A DNA stretch of 49,292 bases from Sphingomonas soli NBRC 100801 (GTDB taxonomy: Bacteria > Pseudomonadota > Alphaproteobacteria > Sphingomonadales > Sphingomonadaceae), in NCBI RefSeq assembly GCF_001591025.1, contig NZ_BCTZ01000006.1, positions 1 to 49,292 on the forward strand, written 5' to 3'. Position 1 is the first letter of the stretch; each line of letters begins with the position of its first letter. Position numbers and translations under genes: made by a program. The notes beneath the pieces were generated by a model. It searched no databases. It was not told the DNA's origin and saw only the letters and a program-made list of their open reading frames with translations. Positions 1 to 7,904 of this stretch are shown here, one piece after another.

Positions 1-116
1 CGAGGTGCGCTTCACCAATGCACCGCCCCCTCCCCAACACGCCTTGCAAGAACGCCGCGGATGCTGAAAACCACGCATCGCCACACTCGAGATGGCGCAA
101 GTGACGGGGGACGTGC

Positions 117-776
117 ATGAAATTGGTTTACGCCGCAGCCTTGGCATCCAGCCTGGCTTTCGTCGACGAAGCGGCCGCCCAGCAGGTGACCGCCTTCAAA
201 ATCGGCGCCGTGGCGATCGAGGGTTCGCTTCCCGCTGGTTTCTGCACACCCACCGGCGACGCCATCGAAAAGGCCAGGATCGGAGCGGCGGCCGACACCG
301 GCAACGTCACGCACGCGACTTTCTATTCCTGCGCCCAGATGCGCGGCGGCGGCCGCATCGACGACTATTTCCTGATCAAAACTCCATCCAACCTTCTCGA
401 CACCGAATTGGCGCGCGAGGAAGTGTTGACCCAGCTCACCGCGGAATTCGACGATCCGAATTTCTCCGAGGAGAAGCTTTCCCGCCAAGCAGGCGAAGAA
501 GCGAGCAAGGGGATCAGCAAGGCCAGCGGAACCGCCACCGAAGTGACCACCGATATCCGTCCGCTCGGGCGAGACAAGGATTGCGCCTATATGGGCGGCA
601 TCGTCGCCGCCAGCACCGCCGAGGGCTCCTTCGCGCTGAACGTGGCGGGATGCATCACCGCAGTCGGCGACCGAATGGTGATGGTGTTCCGCTATGCAAA
701 GGGCACAAATGTAGCTGGCGCGGCGGCCTTGCTTCCCGACGCGCGCAAGCTTGCCATGGCGCTGCGCGTCAAGTGA
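117..776 (+). CDS. Exported protein of unknown function
   Basis: A 219-residue protein with a short signal peptide: Lys2, a hydrophobic core over residues 3-16, and a likely cleavage after the AAAQ stretch near residue 22, so it is probably periplasmic. A purine-rich GGGGGA lies about 6 nt before the ATG and supports this start. The mature part is mixed alpha/beta in character and has four cysteines (near residues 43, 71, 157 and 178) that could form disulfides. I recognise no family. It ends 4 nt before a membrane-bound winged-helix regulator on the same strand, so the two are probably cotranscribed, and it may be part of that regulator's sensing or output. Function unknown; the reading frame itself is convincing because signal peptide, codon use and operon spacing agree. 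Confidence 0.7.
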   Translation: MKLVYAAALASSLAFVDEAAAQQVTAFKIGAVAIEGSLPAGFCTPTGDAIEKARIGAAADTGNVTHATFYSCAQMRGGGRIDDYFLIKTPSNLLDTELAREEVLTQLTAEFDDPNFSEEKLSRQAGEEASKGISKASGTATEVTTDIRPLGRDKDCAYMGGIVAASTAEGSFALNVAGCITAVGDRMVMVFRYAKGTNVAGAAALLPDARKLAMALRVK

Positions 777-780
777 CGCG

Positions 781-1842
781 ATGAGCGCGCCCTCCGGCAT
801 ATTGCGCTTCGATCGCTTCATGCTCGATCCGCAAGACCGCCAGCTCAGGCGCGACGGGGTGCCGGTCGAGCTCAGCGCCCGCTATCTCGACGCGCTGACG
901 CTGCTTGTCCGCGAATCCGGCCGGCTGATCTCCAAGGAACGGTTCCACGACGAAGTCTGGCGCGGCATTCCCGTCACCGACGAGGCGCTTACCCAGTGCA
1001 TCAAGACGCTGCGCCGCCAGCTTGGCGACGACGCGGCCAATCCGCGCTTTATCGAAACCATCCCCAAGCATGGCTATCGCTTCATCGCGGCGGTGACCGC
1101 CGGCGAAGGCGAATCCCCTGCCCCTGCCGCTTCCACGCCGGCCGCGCCGCCCACGGCATGGAGCCGATTCCTACTGCTCGGCGCGGCGGGCACCGTGGGC
1201 GCGGGCGCGGCGGGCGCGATCGGCGGGCTGATCTATGGCTTCGCGGCAACCTCGCAGGCCGGGATCGGCACGGTTTCGGTGTTGCTCGTCCTGATCTGCC
1301 TCACCGTGCTCGTCGCGTTGATGGGCGGTGCCGGCGTCGCGTTCGGGATCGCGGCTGCGGGGTTCTTCTCGGGCAGGCGATGGCAGTGGAGCGTCCTAGG
1401 GGGTGCCGCGGGCGGCATGGTCGTCGGCGCGGTCGTCAAACTACTCGGGCTCGATGCGTTCAATCTGCTGCTCGGCCATTCGCCCGGCGACTTTGCCGGG
1501 GGGCTCGAAGGCGCGGTGCTCGGCGGGGCGGTCGGTCTGGGCGGCTGGCTCGCGCATCGCCGGTCCGCATCGCTCCGCCGCCGCGTCGCCATCGCCGCCG
1601 CTGCGGGCGCGGCCGCCGGGGCTCTGATCCCGTTCATCGGGGGACGCCTGATGGCCGGAAGCCTGGATTCGCTCGCGCGCAGCTTCCCGGGGTCGCGCCT
1701 GCGCCTCGATCATGTCGGCGGCTGGTTCGGCGAGGGCGGTTTCGGCCTGGTCAGCCAGATCGTCACCGGCGCGCTCGAAGGCGCATTGTTCAGCGGTTGC
1801 GTGATCGGCGCGATGATCCTCGCGCTTCGCGACGGGGATTAG
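781..1842 (+). CDS. Membrane-anchored winged-helix regulator (CadC/ToxR-like architecture)
   Basis: A 353-residue protein. Residues about 5-100 form an OmpR/PhoB-type winged-helix DNA-binding domain (family Trans_reg_C): residues 15-40 match the N-terminal sheet, and the recognition helix and wing end in the typical HGYRF motif near residue 95. No receiver domain precedes it. After a Pro/Ala linker (residues 105-120) there are about six Gly/Ala-rich hydrophobic segments from residue 123 to the C-terminus, so the protein is probably a multipass membrane regulator rather than the single-pass ToxR/CadC form. The start at 781 is chosen over an upstream in-frame ATG at 751 because 751 would overlap the preceding gene by 26 nt. 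Signal and target genes are unknown; the upstream secreted protein is the obvious candidate partner. Confidence 0.75.
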   Translation: MSAPSGILRFDRFMLDPQDRQLRRDGVPVELSARYLDALTLLVRESGRLISKERFHDEVWRGIPVTDEALTQCIKTLRRQLGDDAANPRFIETIPKHGYRFIAAVTAGEGESPAPAASTPAAPPTAWSRFLLLGAAGTVGAGAAGAIGGLIYGFAATSQAGIGTVSVLLVLICLTVLVALMGGAGVAFGIAAAGFFSGRRWQWSVLGGAAGGMVVGAVVKLLGLDAFNLLLGHSPGDFAGGLEGAVLGGAVGLGGWLAHRRSASLRRRVAIAAAAGAAAGALIPFIGGRLMAGSLDSLARSFPGSRLRLDHVGGWFGEGGFGLVSQIVTGALEGALFSGCVIGAMILALRDGD

Positions 1843-1848
1843 CTCGGC

Positions 1849-1910
1849 CTTGCAATGTAGGGGATCGCCTGCTTGGCTTCGCAGCCCGGGCAACCCCCGC
1901 GCTCTTTGAA
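1849..1910 (+). repeat. Dispersed 62-bp repeat, copy A, ending in a boxA-like motif
   Basis: This stretch begins CTTGCAATGTAGG, continues with CCTGCTTGGCT and ends GCTCTTTGAA. A second copy lies on the other strand at 7192-7253 with the same internal spacing; an ungapped hand alignment gives 44 of 62 identical positions. The terminal motif resembles the boxA antitermination element of rRNA leaders (TGCTCTTTAACA in E. coli). Here it lies between two converging genes. Confidence 0.5.
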
Positions 1911-2088
1911 CCCGTAAACCGATAAACGCGCGATTCCACCTCGCGGACATGCGCTCCGTGCGAATGGAATATCGAAGGCAGACGCGTGTCCCCCGGCGCA
2001 AACCTGGGCGTCTAGGTTCTCGACATTTCCCTGGCGAAGCCGGAATCCCCAATCGCGCCACGCAAAATTCCCGAAAATCCATTCACTT

Positions 2089-2925
2089 TCAGGCTGCGGC
2101 CATCTTGTAGGCGCTCTCCGCGCGGCCGATCAGGTGGCGGTCGTCATGGTTCCAGGGGTGGAATCCCGGCAGAAAATATGCGGCCAGCGATGGCGCGATC
2201 CGCCGCAGCAGCCCCGGCTTGCCGATCAGATACCACCAGACCTTCCGGCGGGCGCCTTTCTCCAGCCCATCCTGCCGCAGCAGCTCGACCGCGCCATCGA
2301 CCCGTTTCTTCCAGAAATTGAGCGTCACCAGCACCATCATCAACGACTTGAGCCGCCAGCGGCGCCACTTGCTCCAGTCCCTCGTCGCATGCAGCCAGGT
2401 GTCGTAGGCGACGCCCTTATGCTCCAGTTCCTCGATCGCGTGCCAGCGCCACATATCGGCCTGCTCGGCATCGACGCCCGCGAAATAATCCGGGCTTTTC
2501 AATATCATAGAGGCGAGAATTGCCGTGTAATGCTCCAGCGCCATGGTCGCGGCCAGGTTCACGACCGCCGGGCGCTCGCGGATCACCGCCAGCACTTCGT
2601 CCACCGCCTTTTCCAGCGGCGCGAGGTCGTAGCCTGCCTCCACCACCCGCTTGTTGAACGCCACATGCTCGCGGCTGTGCATCACCTCTTGCAGCGTGAA
2701 TGCCTTGATCTCCGCAGCCAGCCGCGGCGACGCGCCGTCGCGGAACGCCTTCACGCTCTCGATGAAAAACGCCTCGCCCTTGGGAAAGGTGATCGACAGC
2801 GCATTGTGAAACGCGGTCGCCACCGGATCGCCCGCCATCCACCAGCGCTGCTGCGCGCCGTCCCGCCCAAAGCGCCGGTCGCGGGGCGTGATAGTGAGGT
2901 CTGCAGGAGTCTTTGGATTGACCAC
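2089..2925 (-). CDS. Putative metal-dependent hydrolase, PF10118 type
   Basis: A 278-residue soluble, helical protein. It resembles the 'predicted metal-dependent hydrolase' family PF10118, which has a ferritin-like arrangement of Glu and His ligands. Candidate metal-binding patches are EVMHSREH (about residues 79-86), ALEHYTA (about 128-134) and EELEHK (about 165-170). The C-terminal third is basic and aromatic (WKKR, RRKVWWY), which could contact membrane lipid. The start is GTG at 2925, preceded by a strong GGAGG with 7-nt spacing. It is transcribed divergently from a TetR-family gene 54 bp away, the common layout for a repressor and its target. The reaction is not established for the family, so the substrate is unknown. 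Confidence 0.75.
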   Translation of the reverse strand: MVNPKTPADLTITPRDRRFGRDGAQQRWWMAGDPVATAFHNALSITFPKGEAFFIESVKAFRDGASPRLAAEIKAFTLQEVMHSREHVAFNKRVVEAGYDLAPLEKAVDEVLAVIRERPAVVNLAATMALEHYTAILASMILKSPDYFAGVDAEQADMWRWHAIEELEHKGVAYDTWLHATRDWSKWRRWRLKSLMMVLVTLNFWKKRVDGAVELLRQDGLEKGARRKVWWYLIGKPGLLRRIAPSLAAYFLPGFHPWNHDDRHLIGRAESAYKMAAA

Positions 2926-2963
2926 GGGAATTCCTCCACTAAGCCGGATACCACAGGGGCATA

Positions 2964-2991
2964 AAGTTTACTTACACTAATGTCAATAAGT
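2964..2991. promoter_or_regulatory. Candidate operator in the hydrolase/TetR divergent promoter
   Basis: The AT-rich 54-bp gap contains an inverted repeat ACTTA-N12-TAAGT (2970-2991) that overlaps the tetR start codon, and a near-palindrome AAGTTTACTT just before it. A TTGACA hexamer reads toward the hydrolase on the minus strand. Binding by the adjacent TetR protein is inference. Confidence 0.3.
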
Positions 2992-3570
2992 CCACGCAAA
3001 CGTCTTAGTCCGGAGGAATCGCGTGACGCCTCGCTGGAAGCAGCGCGCACATTGCTCCTTGAATCGGGCCCGCAAGCCGTAACGCTAAAGGCCGTGGCGG
3101 CGCGGATCGGGCGCACGCACGCCAATCTGCTCCATCATTTCGGCTCCGCATCCGGATTGCAAAAGGCACTGGCGGCCAACATCGCCGAAGGAGTTACCGC
3201 CAAGATCGGCGAGGCGATCCTGCGCGCACGGGAAGCCGATCATAATCCGCGCGAAGTCGTCGATCTGACCTTTGATGCCTTCGACAAGGAGGGTGCGGGC
3301 GCCCTGGCAAGCTGGATGATCCTCACCGGCAACCACGATGTGCTCGAACCGATCCTCGAATCGGTCCAGAAGCTCGTCGACATGATCGATCGCGATCATC
3401 CGCATCAGGGCGCGTCGCTGCAGGAGGAAACGCTGCAACTGGTCCTGATGGCGTTGGGCGACGCTCTGCTCGGAGCACCCATGGCTGCGGCGCTGGGCCT
3501 TCCTCGCGGCAAGGCCCGCGAGCTGGCAACCGATGCGATCATCCGCGGGCATCTCGATCTAGAGGGCTAG
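2980..3570 (+). CDS. TetR/AcrR-family transcriptional regulator
   Basis: A 196-residue protein. The N-terminal TetR DNA-binding domain spans about residues 14-60: helix 1 SLEAARTLLLESG, turn and recognition helix TLKAVAARIGRTHANLLHHFGS, then the leading residues of helix 4. The position usually occupied by Tyr (LYxHF) is LLHHF here. The C-terminal helical part is the ligand-binding and dimerisation domain; its ligand cannot be read from sequence. The ATG at 2980 has little room for a leader and no clear ribosome binding site, so the mRNA may be leaderless or nearly so, with CATAAA about 14 nt upstream as a possible -10. Probable regulator of itself and the divergent hydrolase gene. Confidence 0.85.
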   Translation: MSISPRKRLSPEESRDASLEAARTLLLESGPQAVTLKAVAARIGRTHANLLHHFGSASGLQKALAANIAEGVTAKIGEAILRAREADHNPREVVDLTFDAFDKEGAGALASWMILTGNHDVLEPILESVQKLVDMIDRDHPHQGASLQEETLQLVLMALGDALLGAPMAAALGLPRGKARELATDAIIRGHLDLEG

Positions 3571-3576
3571 GACGCG

Positions 3577-5544
3577 TTACTCTGCAGCCTCGCGGGGGGC
3601 TCGCCGTGCTTCCTGGTCCACCGCCTCGTCCAGCGCGCGAGCCAGCGCCGCCATGGTGAACGGCTTGCGCAGCACCGGCCGGCCGCGAAACACCTCGGCA
3701 TCGACTTCGCCTGCAAAGCCGGTGACGAACAGCACCGCGACTCCCTCAATCCGGTCGCCCATCGCCGCGATCATCTCGGGCCCGGTCTGTCCCGGCATCA
3801 GCACGTCGGAAACGATCGCGTCGAGCGGTTCCAGCGTGCCGATCAACTGCATCGCCTCCAGCGGCCCCTCACAGCCAGTGACCGCGTGGCCCAGCTCCTC
3901 GAGTGCGCCCAAGGTTGCGGCGAGCACGCGGGGATCGTCTTCCACCACGAGAATCGAGAGCCGCCGCGCGGCCGTAGCCGTAGCCGTAGCCTCGCTCGCC
4001 TCTTCCGCGGTCTCGGCGACCGCCTCGCCCAGATAGCGCGGCAGATAGAGCGTCACCGTGGTCCCCTGGCCCACTTCGGTGTCGATCCCAATTTCGCCGC
4101 CCGATTGCCGGACAAAGCCAAAGATCTGGCTGAGCCCCAGACCTGTGCCCTGTCCGACGGGTTTGGTCGTGAAAAAGGGCTCGAACACCCGCTCAAGCAC
4201 TTCGCTGCTCATGCCGCAGCCGGTATCGGCCACGGCGATGGTCACATAGTCGCCGGCCGCGCTCTCGCCGACCTCGCCCTGCGCCAGCGTGCGCATGCCC
4301 GACCAGATCGTCAGCATGCCCCGGCCATTCATCGCGTCACGGGCATTGACCGCAAGGTTGAGCAGCGCGTTTTCGAGCTGGTGGCGATCGACCCAGATCC
4401 GCCAGTCGCCCTCACCGGGCCTCGTCTCGACCGCGATCGTGTCGCCCAGCGTGCGATCGAGCAGGTCGCTCATCCCCTCGATCAGCTTCCCCGGCTCCAC
4501 TGCTTCGGGAAGCAGCGGCTCCGAGCGGGAGAAGGCAAGCAGGCGCCGGGTGAGCGCTGCGGCGCGGTTGGCGCCTTCCATCGCATTTTCGATATGTCGC
4601 TGCGCATCGGGGCCACCGATGTGCATCTGGCGCTTGGCAAGTTCCAAACCGCCCAGAACCACCGCCAGCATATTGTTGAAATCGTGCGCGATCCCTCCGG
4701 TGAGCTGGCCCACCGCCTCCATCTTGTGCGCTTGGCGAAGCTGCTCCTCGGCGACGATGCGTTCATGGACTTCGGCGCGCAATTGCGCGGTCGCTTCGGC
4801 CACGGCGTGCTGCAGCTCGGCGGCGCGCTCGCGCTCGCTGATGGCTTCAGCATCCGCGATTGCGCGTTCGCCCTCGGCCTCGATCGCCATCCACCCGAGC
4901 AGCACCGCGCCCAGCACGATCAGCACACCAAAGCCGATAAGGATGCGCGACGCGAGGCTCGAATTATCGATCAGCTGGACTGCGGCGCGGGTACGCTGCT
5001 GGAGCAGGACACGCTCGCTATCGACCAGCGCGGCAAGGATCTTCTCGACGCGCGTCCGAGCGTCGCTTGTCCGGACGTTGTAGTAGCTGCCCCACGCGTC
5101 GCGATGGCGGTTGTAGGTGGAATATAAAGCGGTCTCGCTAAGCTCCTTGCCGCGCTGATCGAACGCTTCGCGGAGGCTGGCGAGCTGCTCCTGCTGGGCG
5201 GTATTGTCGGAGGTTAGCTGACGCAGCCGGTTCAGTTGCTCGCCGGCTTTCCCCCATTGATCGGCATATTGCCGCCCGAGCGCCGCGTCCGCGCTGACCA
5301 CATAACGGCCCAGCGCGGCCTCAGCCGAGGCAATCGCGCCCGAAAGCTGGTTGGCGCGCATGATGACTTCGAACGTGTGCTGCTGGAGCGCGATGGCGCG
5401 GTCGCGGGCGTCGTCGGTACGCTGCTGGACGAAGATCAGCGCGCCCAGCACGGCGATGCCCAGCACCGCCAGCACGCCAAGCAAGCGGAAGCGCCAGTTC
5501 GTATCGCGAACTGCGCGCTCCAATGCGGTGAGGCCCTCGCTCAT
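3577..5544 (-). CDS. Hybrid sensor histidine kinase (CHASE3-like sensor, HisKA, HATPase, receiver)
   Basis: About 655 residues. Domains in order: transmembrane helix about 21-41; periplasmic helical CHASE3-like sensor about 43-195; second transmembrane helix about 202-222; a coiled coil; a HisKA dimerisation domain with phosphoacceptor His in AHDFNN (about residue 287); HATPase_c with N box (LLNLAVNARDAM), G1 (VADTGCGM), F box (FEPFFTTKP) and G2 (GTGLGLS); and a C-terminal receiver with acidic pair EDD, phosphoacceptor Asp in SDVLMPG and Lys in RKPF. All catalytic motifs are intact. An upstream TTG at 5565 is possible; the ATG at 5544 is preferred. The gene begins about 20 nt after spt on the same strand, so it is probably cotranscribed with sphingolipid genes. 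The attached receiver may pass phosphate to an unseen partner. Signal unknown. Confidence 0.85.
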   Translation of the reverse strand: MSEGLTALERAVRDTNWRFRLLGVLAVLGIAVLGALIFVQQRTDDARDRAIALQQHTFEVIMRANQLSGAIASAEAALGRYVVSADAALGRQYADQWGKAGEQLNRLRQLTSDNTAQQEQLASLREAFDQRGKELSETALYSTYNRHRDAWGSYYNVRTSDARTRVEKILAALVDSERVLLQQRTRAAVQLIDNSSLASRILIGFGVLIVLGAVLLGWMAIEAEGERAIADAEAISERERAAELQHAVAEATAQLRAEVHERIVAEEQLRQAHKMEAVGQLTGGIAHDFNNMLAVVLGGLELAKRQMHIGGPDAQRHIENAMEGANRAAALTRRLLAFSRSEPLLPEAVEPGKLIEGMSDLLDRTLGDTIAVETRPGEGDWRIWVDRHQLENALLNLAVNARDAMNGRGMLTIWSGMRTLAQGEVGESAAGDYVTIAVADTGCGMSSEVLERVFEPFFTTKPVGQGTGLGLSQIFGFVRQSGGEIGIDTEVGQGTTVTLYLPRYLGEAVAETAEEASEATATATAARRLSILVVEDDPRVLAATLGALEELGHAVTGCEGPLEAMQLIGTLEPLDAIVSDVLMPGQTGPEMIAAMGDRIEGVAVLFVTGFAGEVDAEVFRGRPVLRKPFTMAALARALDEAVDQEARRAPREAAE

Positions 5545-5566
5545 TTCGAGGGGGACTCTAGCCAAA

Positions 5567-6772
5567 TCAGGCGATTACGCCAACCGCCTGCCCCGCCGCC
5601 TTGAACATCCCCAGCACCTTCTGGATCTGCTCGGGCGTATGCTCGGCACAGAGCGAGCAGCGCAGCAGGAAAGTCCCAGCGGGCGTGGCCGGCGGGCGGG
5701 CCATGTTCACATACAGGCCGCTATCCAGCAGCGCCTGCCACATCATCACCGCCTGTTCCTGATCCTTCAGGATCACCGCGATGATCGCGCTATCGGGATT
5801 CTCGGTCCCGAGCTCGAAGCCCATCGCCTTGAGCCCGCCATGCAGCGTCCGGGCATTCTCCCACAGATGCTGACGTTTGTTGTGCGCGAACTGGAGCTTG
5901 CGGATCGATGCGGCGGCGGTGGCGACCACGCTGGGGGGCAGCGATGCGGTGAAGATATAGGGGCGGCAGGCCAGGCGGATCGCCTCGAACTTGGGATGGT
6001 TCGAGACGCAGAAGCCGCCGACGGTGCCGACCGACTTGGAGAAGGTGCCGACGATGAAATCGACATCGCCCTCGCAGCCCTGCGCCTCATAGACGCCGCG
6101 GCCATTCGGACCGAAAAAGCCCATCGAATGCGCTTCGTCGCTCAGCACCATCGCGCCATGCTTCTTGGCGATTGCGACCATCTCCTTCAGCGGCGCGATG
6201 TCGCCCAGCATCGAATAGACGCCTTCGAGAACCACCAGCTTGCCCGCTTCCTTGGGCAGGCGGCCGAGGCGCTTGTCGAGATCGTTGATGTCGTTGTGGC
6301 GGAAGCGGACGATCTCGGCATAGCCCTGCTTGCAGCCGTCATAGATCGATGCGTGGCTGTCGGCGTCTAGGATGACATATTCGCCCTTCCCCGCGAGCGT
6401 CGATATCATGCCCAGATTGGCCATGTAGCCGGTGGAAAAGACGATCGCTCCGGTAGTCCCGTAAAAGTCGCGCAGCGCCTGCTCGACCTCCATATGATCG
6501 CGGAACGTGCCGTTGAGCATGCGGCTGCCATTGGTGCCGCTGCCGAACTGATCGAGCGCGTCCTTGCCGGCCTGGATCACGTCCGGATCGAACGTCATGC
6601 CCATGTAATTATAGGTGCCGAGCAGGATCGTGTCCTTGCCCGCGATCACCGCCTCGGTGGGCGACTTCACCTTTTCCATCACGATCGCGAACGGATCGGT
6701 GACGCCGGTGTCGATCAGCGCCTGGCGCTCCGCGATCAGGCCGTCGAACTTCGACATCAAATCCTGGGTCAC
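5567..6772 (-). CDS. spt: Serine palmitoyltransferase
   Basis: 401 residues. A PLP-dependent alpha-oxoamine synthase that condenses L-serine with a long-chain acyl thioester to 3-ketodihydrosphingosine, the committed step of sphingolipid synthesis; the bacterial enzyme is soluble. PLP lysine K246 lies in GTFSKSVG, the stacking histidine H140 in [11 protein letters not shown], and D212 in DEAHSMG. These three sit exactly 19 residues earlier than K265, H159 and D231 of the S. paucimobilis enzyme as I recall it, so the N-terminus is simply shorter. The gene starts 4 nt after an acyl carrier protein gene and is followed almost directly by a hybrid kinase. Paralogues such as 2-amino-3-ketobutyrate ligase are unlikely given the near-identical core. 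Confidence 0.95.
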   Translation of the reverse strand: MTQDLMSKFDGLIAERQALIDTGVTDPFAIVMEKVKSPTEAVIAGKDTILLGTYNYMGMTFDPDVIQAGKDALDQFGSGTNGSRMLNGTFRDHMEVEQALRDFYGTTGAIVFSTGYMANLGMISTLAGKGEYVILDADSHASIYDGCKQGYAEIVRFRHNDINDLDKRLGRLPKEAGKLVVLEGVYSMLGDIAPLKEMVAIAKKHGAMVLSDEAHSMGFFGPNGRGVYEAQGCEGDVDFIVGTFSKSVGTVGGFCVSNHPKFEAIRLACRPYIFTASLPPSVVATAAASIRKLQFAHNKRQHLWENARTLHGGLKAMGFELGTENPDSAIIAVILKDQEQAVMMWQALLDSGLYVNMARPPATPAGTFLLRCSLCAEHTPEQIQKVLGMFKAAGQAVGVIA

Positions 6773-6776
6773 CGGA

Positions 6777-7019
6777 TCAGCCCTTCAGCTTGGCGACGGC
6801 ATCGACGAGCTGGCCGACATTTTCGATCTCGGCCTGCATGTTCATCGTGATGATGATGTCGAACTCGTCCTCGATCTCGGCGACGAAATCCATCACGGTC
6901 AGGCTGTCCCATTCGAGATCGCCGGCGAACGTGGTCGCGTCGGTGATGGCGACACCCTTCTTGTTGAAGCGCTCGATCAGCGGGGCGACGGTGGCGAAGA
7001 TTTCGGTGCGGTCGGTCAT
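6777..7019 (-). CDS. Dedicated acyl carrier protein of sphingolipid synthesis
   Basis: 80 residues, with the phosphopantetheine attachment motif DSL (Ser39) at the start of helix II and the usual acidic helices II and III (VAEIEDEF). It begins with a hydrophobic helix I (EIFATVAPLIERF). It directly precedes spt with a 4-nt gap. In Caulobacter an equivalent carrier protein (AcpR) is needed for ceramide synthesis, presumably delivering the acyl chain to Spt; the same job is inferred here. It differs from the housekeeping AcpP, whose gene normally lies beside fabD, fabG and fabF. Confidence 0.88.
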   Translation of the reverse strand: MTDRTEIFATVAPLIERFNKKGVAITDATTFAGDLEWDSLTVMDFVAEIEDEFDIIITMNMQAEIENVGQLVDAVAKLKG

Positions 7020-7191
7020 GGCGCGTCCTTAGTGGCTCGACGATGCACTGCCAAGCGAATGCGGCGGAAACGCGGTGGCGGCGGGGCGATGAACGCGCGA
7101 AAGGTTACACAAAGGTGACACCAAGAACGCTACCTGCGCGGCGCGAATGTTCCCAATGTTCGCACTGACAAAGGGCCAAGCGGCTGACGAT

Positions 7192-7253
7192 TTCAAAGAG
7201 CGGCCGACAATGCCGACCGGCTGAGCCAAGCAGGTGAAATCCTACATTGCAAG
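7192..7253 (-). repeat. Dispersed 62-bp repeat, copy B, in the acp-spt leader
   Basis: On the minus strand it reads CTTGCAATGTAGG, then CCTGCTTGGCT, and ends GCTCTTTGAA, with the same spacing as copy A at 1849-1910. It lies 170-230 nt upstream of the acyl carrier protein start and on the same strand, so it could be part of the transcribed leader or the promoter. The boxA-like end followed by ATCGTCA is close to alphaproteobacterial rRNA leader boxA elements. The functional role is inference. Confidence 0.5.
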
Positions 7254-7345
7254 CACTTAGGCCGTGAATGTTCCAACGACCGCTTTGGGCGCCTCCCGGA
7301 ATGGCCGAGGTTGGGTGGAAAGCCGTCATTCCGCACGTCCCCACC

Positions 7346-7453
7346 CGTCATCCCGGACTTGTTCCGGGATCCACCTGGCGGCACTCGGTGGACAAGAGGC
7401 TCCAGCATAAGCACCCGCGGCTCCGTGGACCCCGGAACAAGTCCGGGGTGACA
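7346..7453. repeat. Palindromic intergenic repeat, family A, intact copy
   Basis: A 108-bp element with long terminal inverted arms. The left arm begins CGTCATCCCGGACTTGTTCC; the right arm ends with its complement, GGAACAAGTCCGGGGTGAC. The middle includes GGACAAGAGG. A transcript would fold into one long interrupted hairpin. REP/BIME-like in character. Confidence 0.75.
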
Positions 7454-7567
7454 GTGATCCAGGGTCCGCTATTGGGTCGTCAGCGGCCCGACCGCTGCTA
7501 GCGGGGTGCCGTCACCGCTGAACGACGTCAAATGGGTGGTTAGCTGACATTGCCCACATCCACACCT

Positions 7568-7825
7568 GTCATCCCGGACTTGTTCCGGGATCCACAGGGC
7601 GGCACGCGATGGACAAGAGGTTCTAGCGTCAAAACCGCAGCTCCGTGGAGCCCGGAACAATTCGGCGATTCTCCCTTTGCGCTAAGCAATCCACGTCATC
7701 CCCGCGAAAGCGGGGACCCAGAGCCACACAGGACACAGCGCGCGACCCTGGGTCCCAGCTTTCGCGGGGATGACGAAAAGGGCGCGCCTGCTCCAAGGGG
7801 ATAAGCACCGAACAAGTCCGGGGTG
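7568..7825. repeat. Family A repeat, second copy, interrupted by an insertion
   Basis: The left portion (7568-7660) follows the intact copy through CCCGGAACAA, and the missing end resumes at 7810 as GAACAAGTCCGGGGTGAC. Removing 7661-7809 plus one GAACAA restores a full-length family A element. The hexamer GAACAA is present on both sides of the break (7655-7660 and 7810-7815), as expected for a target-site duplication. Confidence 0.65.
7661..7809. mobile_element. 149-bp insert carrying a family B palindrome
   Basis: This segment separates the two halves of the family A repeat. Inside it (7694-7775) is a second type of palindrome: left arm CGTCATCCCCGCGAAAGCGG, right arm containing CTTTCGCGGGGATGACG, joined by a 26-bp spacer. 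It encodes no protein. It looks like a non-autonomous element of REP type; no terminal inverted repeat is visible at the insert ends themselves. Confidence 0.5.
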
Positions 7826-7904
7826 ACGAAGAGAGGGGAACAGGAGGGTACGGACGCCCGCAACGGAGGCGATATCCGACCGGCAGCATTTGCCAATCCA
7901 CGAC

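Larger units (their letters stand above)
7020..7904. other. 885-bp gene-free region rich in repeats
   Basis: No convincing gene is visible on either strand. From left to right it holds: the leader of the acyl carrier protein gene, including a boxA-like repeat copy at 7192-7253; an anonymous stretch to 7345; a 108-bp palindromic repeat at 7346-7453; 114 bp without recognisable content; and a second copy of that palindrome split by an insertion (7568-7825). It ends at the stop of the SDR gene. Short frames here translate the repeats themselves and are not credible proteins. Confidence 0.75.

Noticed and set aside
1..116. A gene or RNA upstream of the first secreted protein
   Set aside because: No start, motif or fold is visible in these 116 bases beyond the ribosome binding site of the next gene.
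3886..5127. Long plus-strand open frame (413 codons) antisense to the hybrid kinase
   Set aside because: Composition is that of a GC-rich antisense shadow (His/Arg/Gln-rich, no motif), and the minus-strand kinase has all its domains.
7346..7825. CRISPR array
   Set aside because: The repeats are long palindromes of two types with no regular spacing and no cas genes nearby.
7087..7900. Short frames of 60-90 codons in the 885-bp gap
   Set aside because: They translate palindromic repeats or their flanks, have no ribosome binding site and no consistent codon use.
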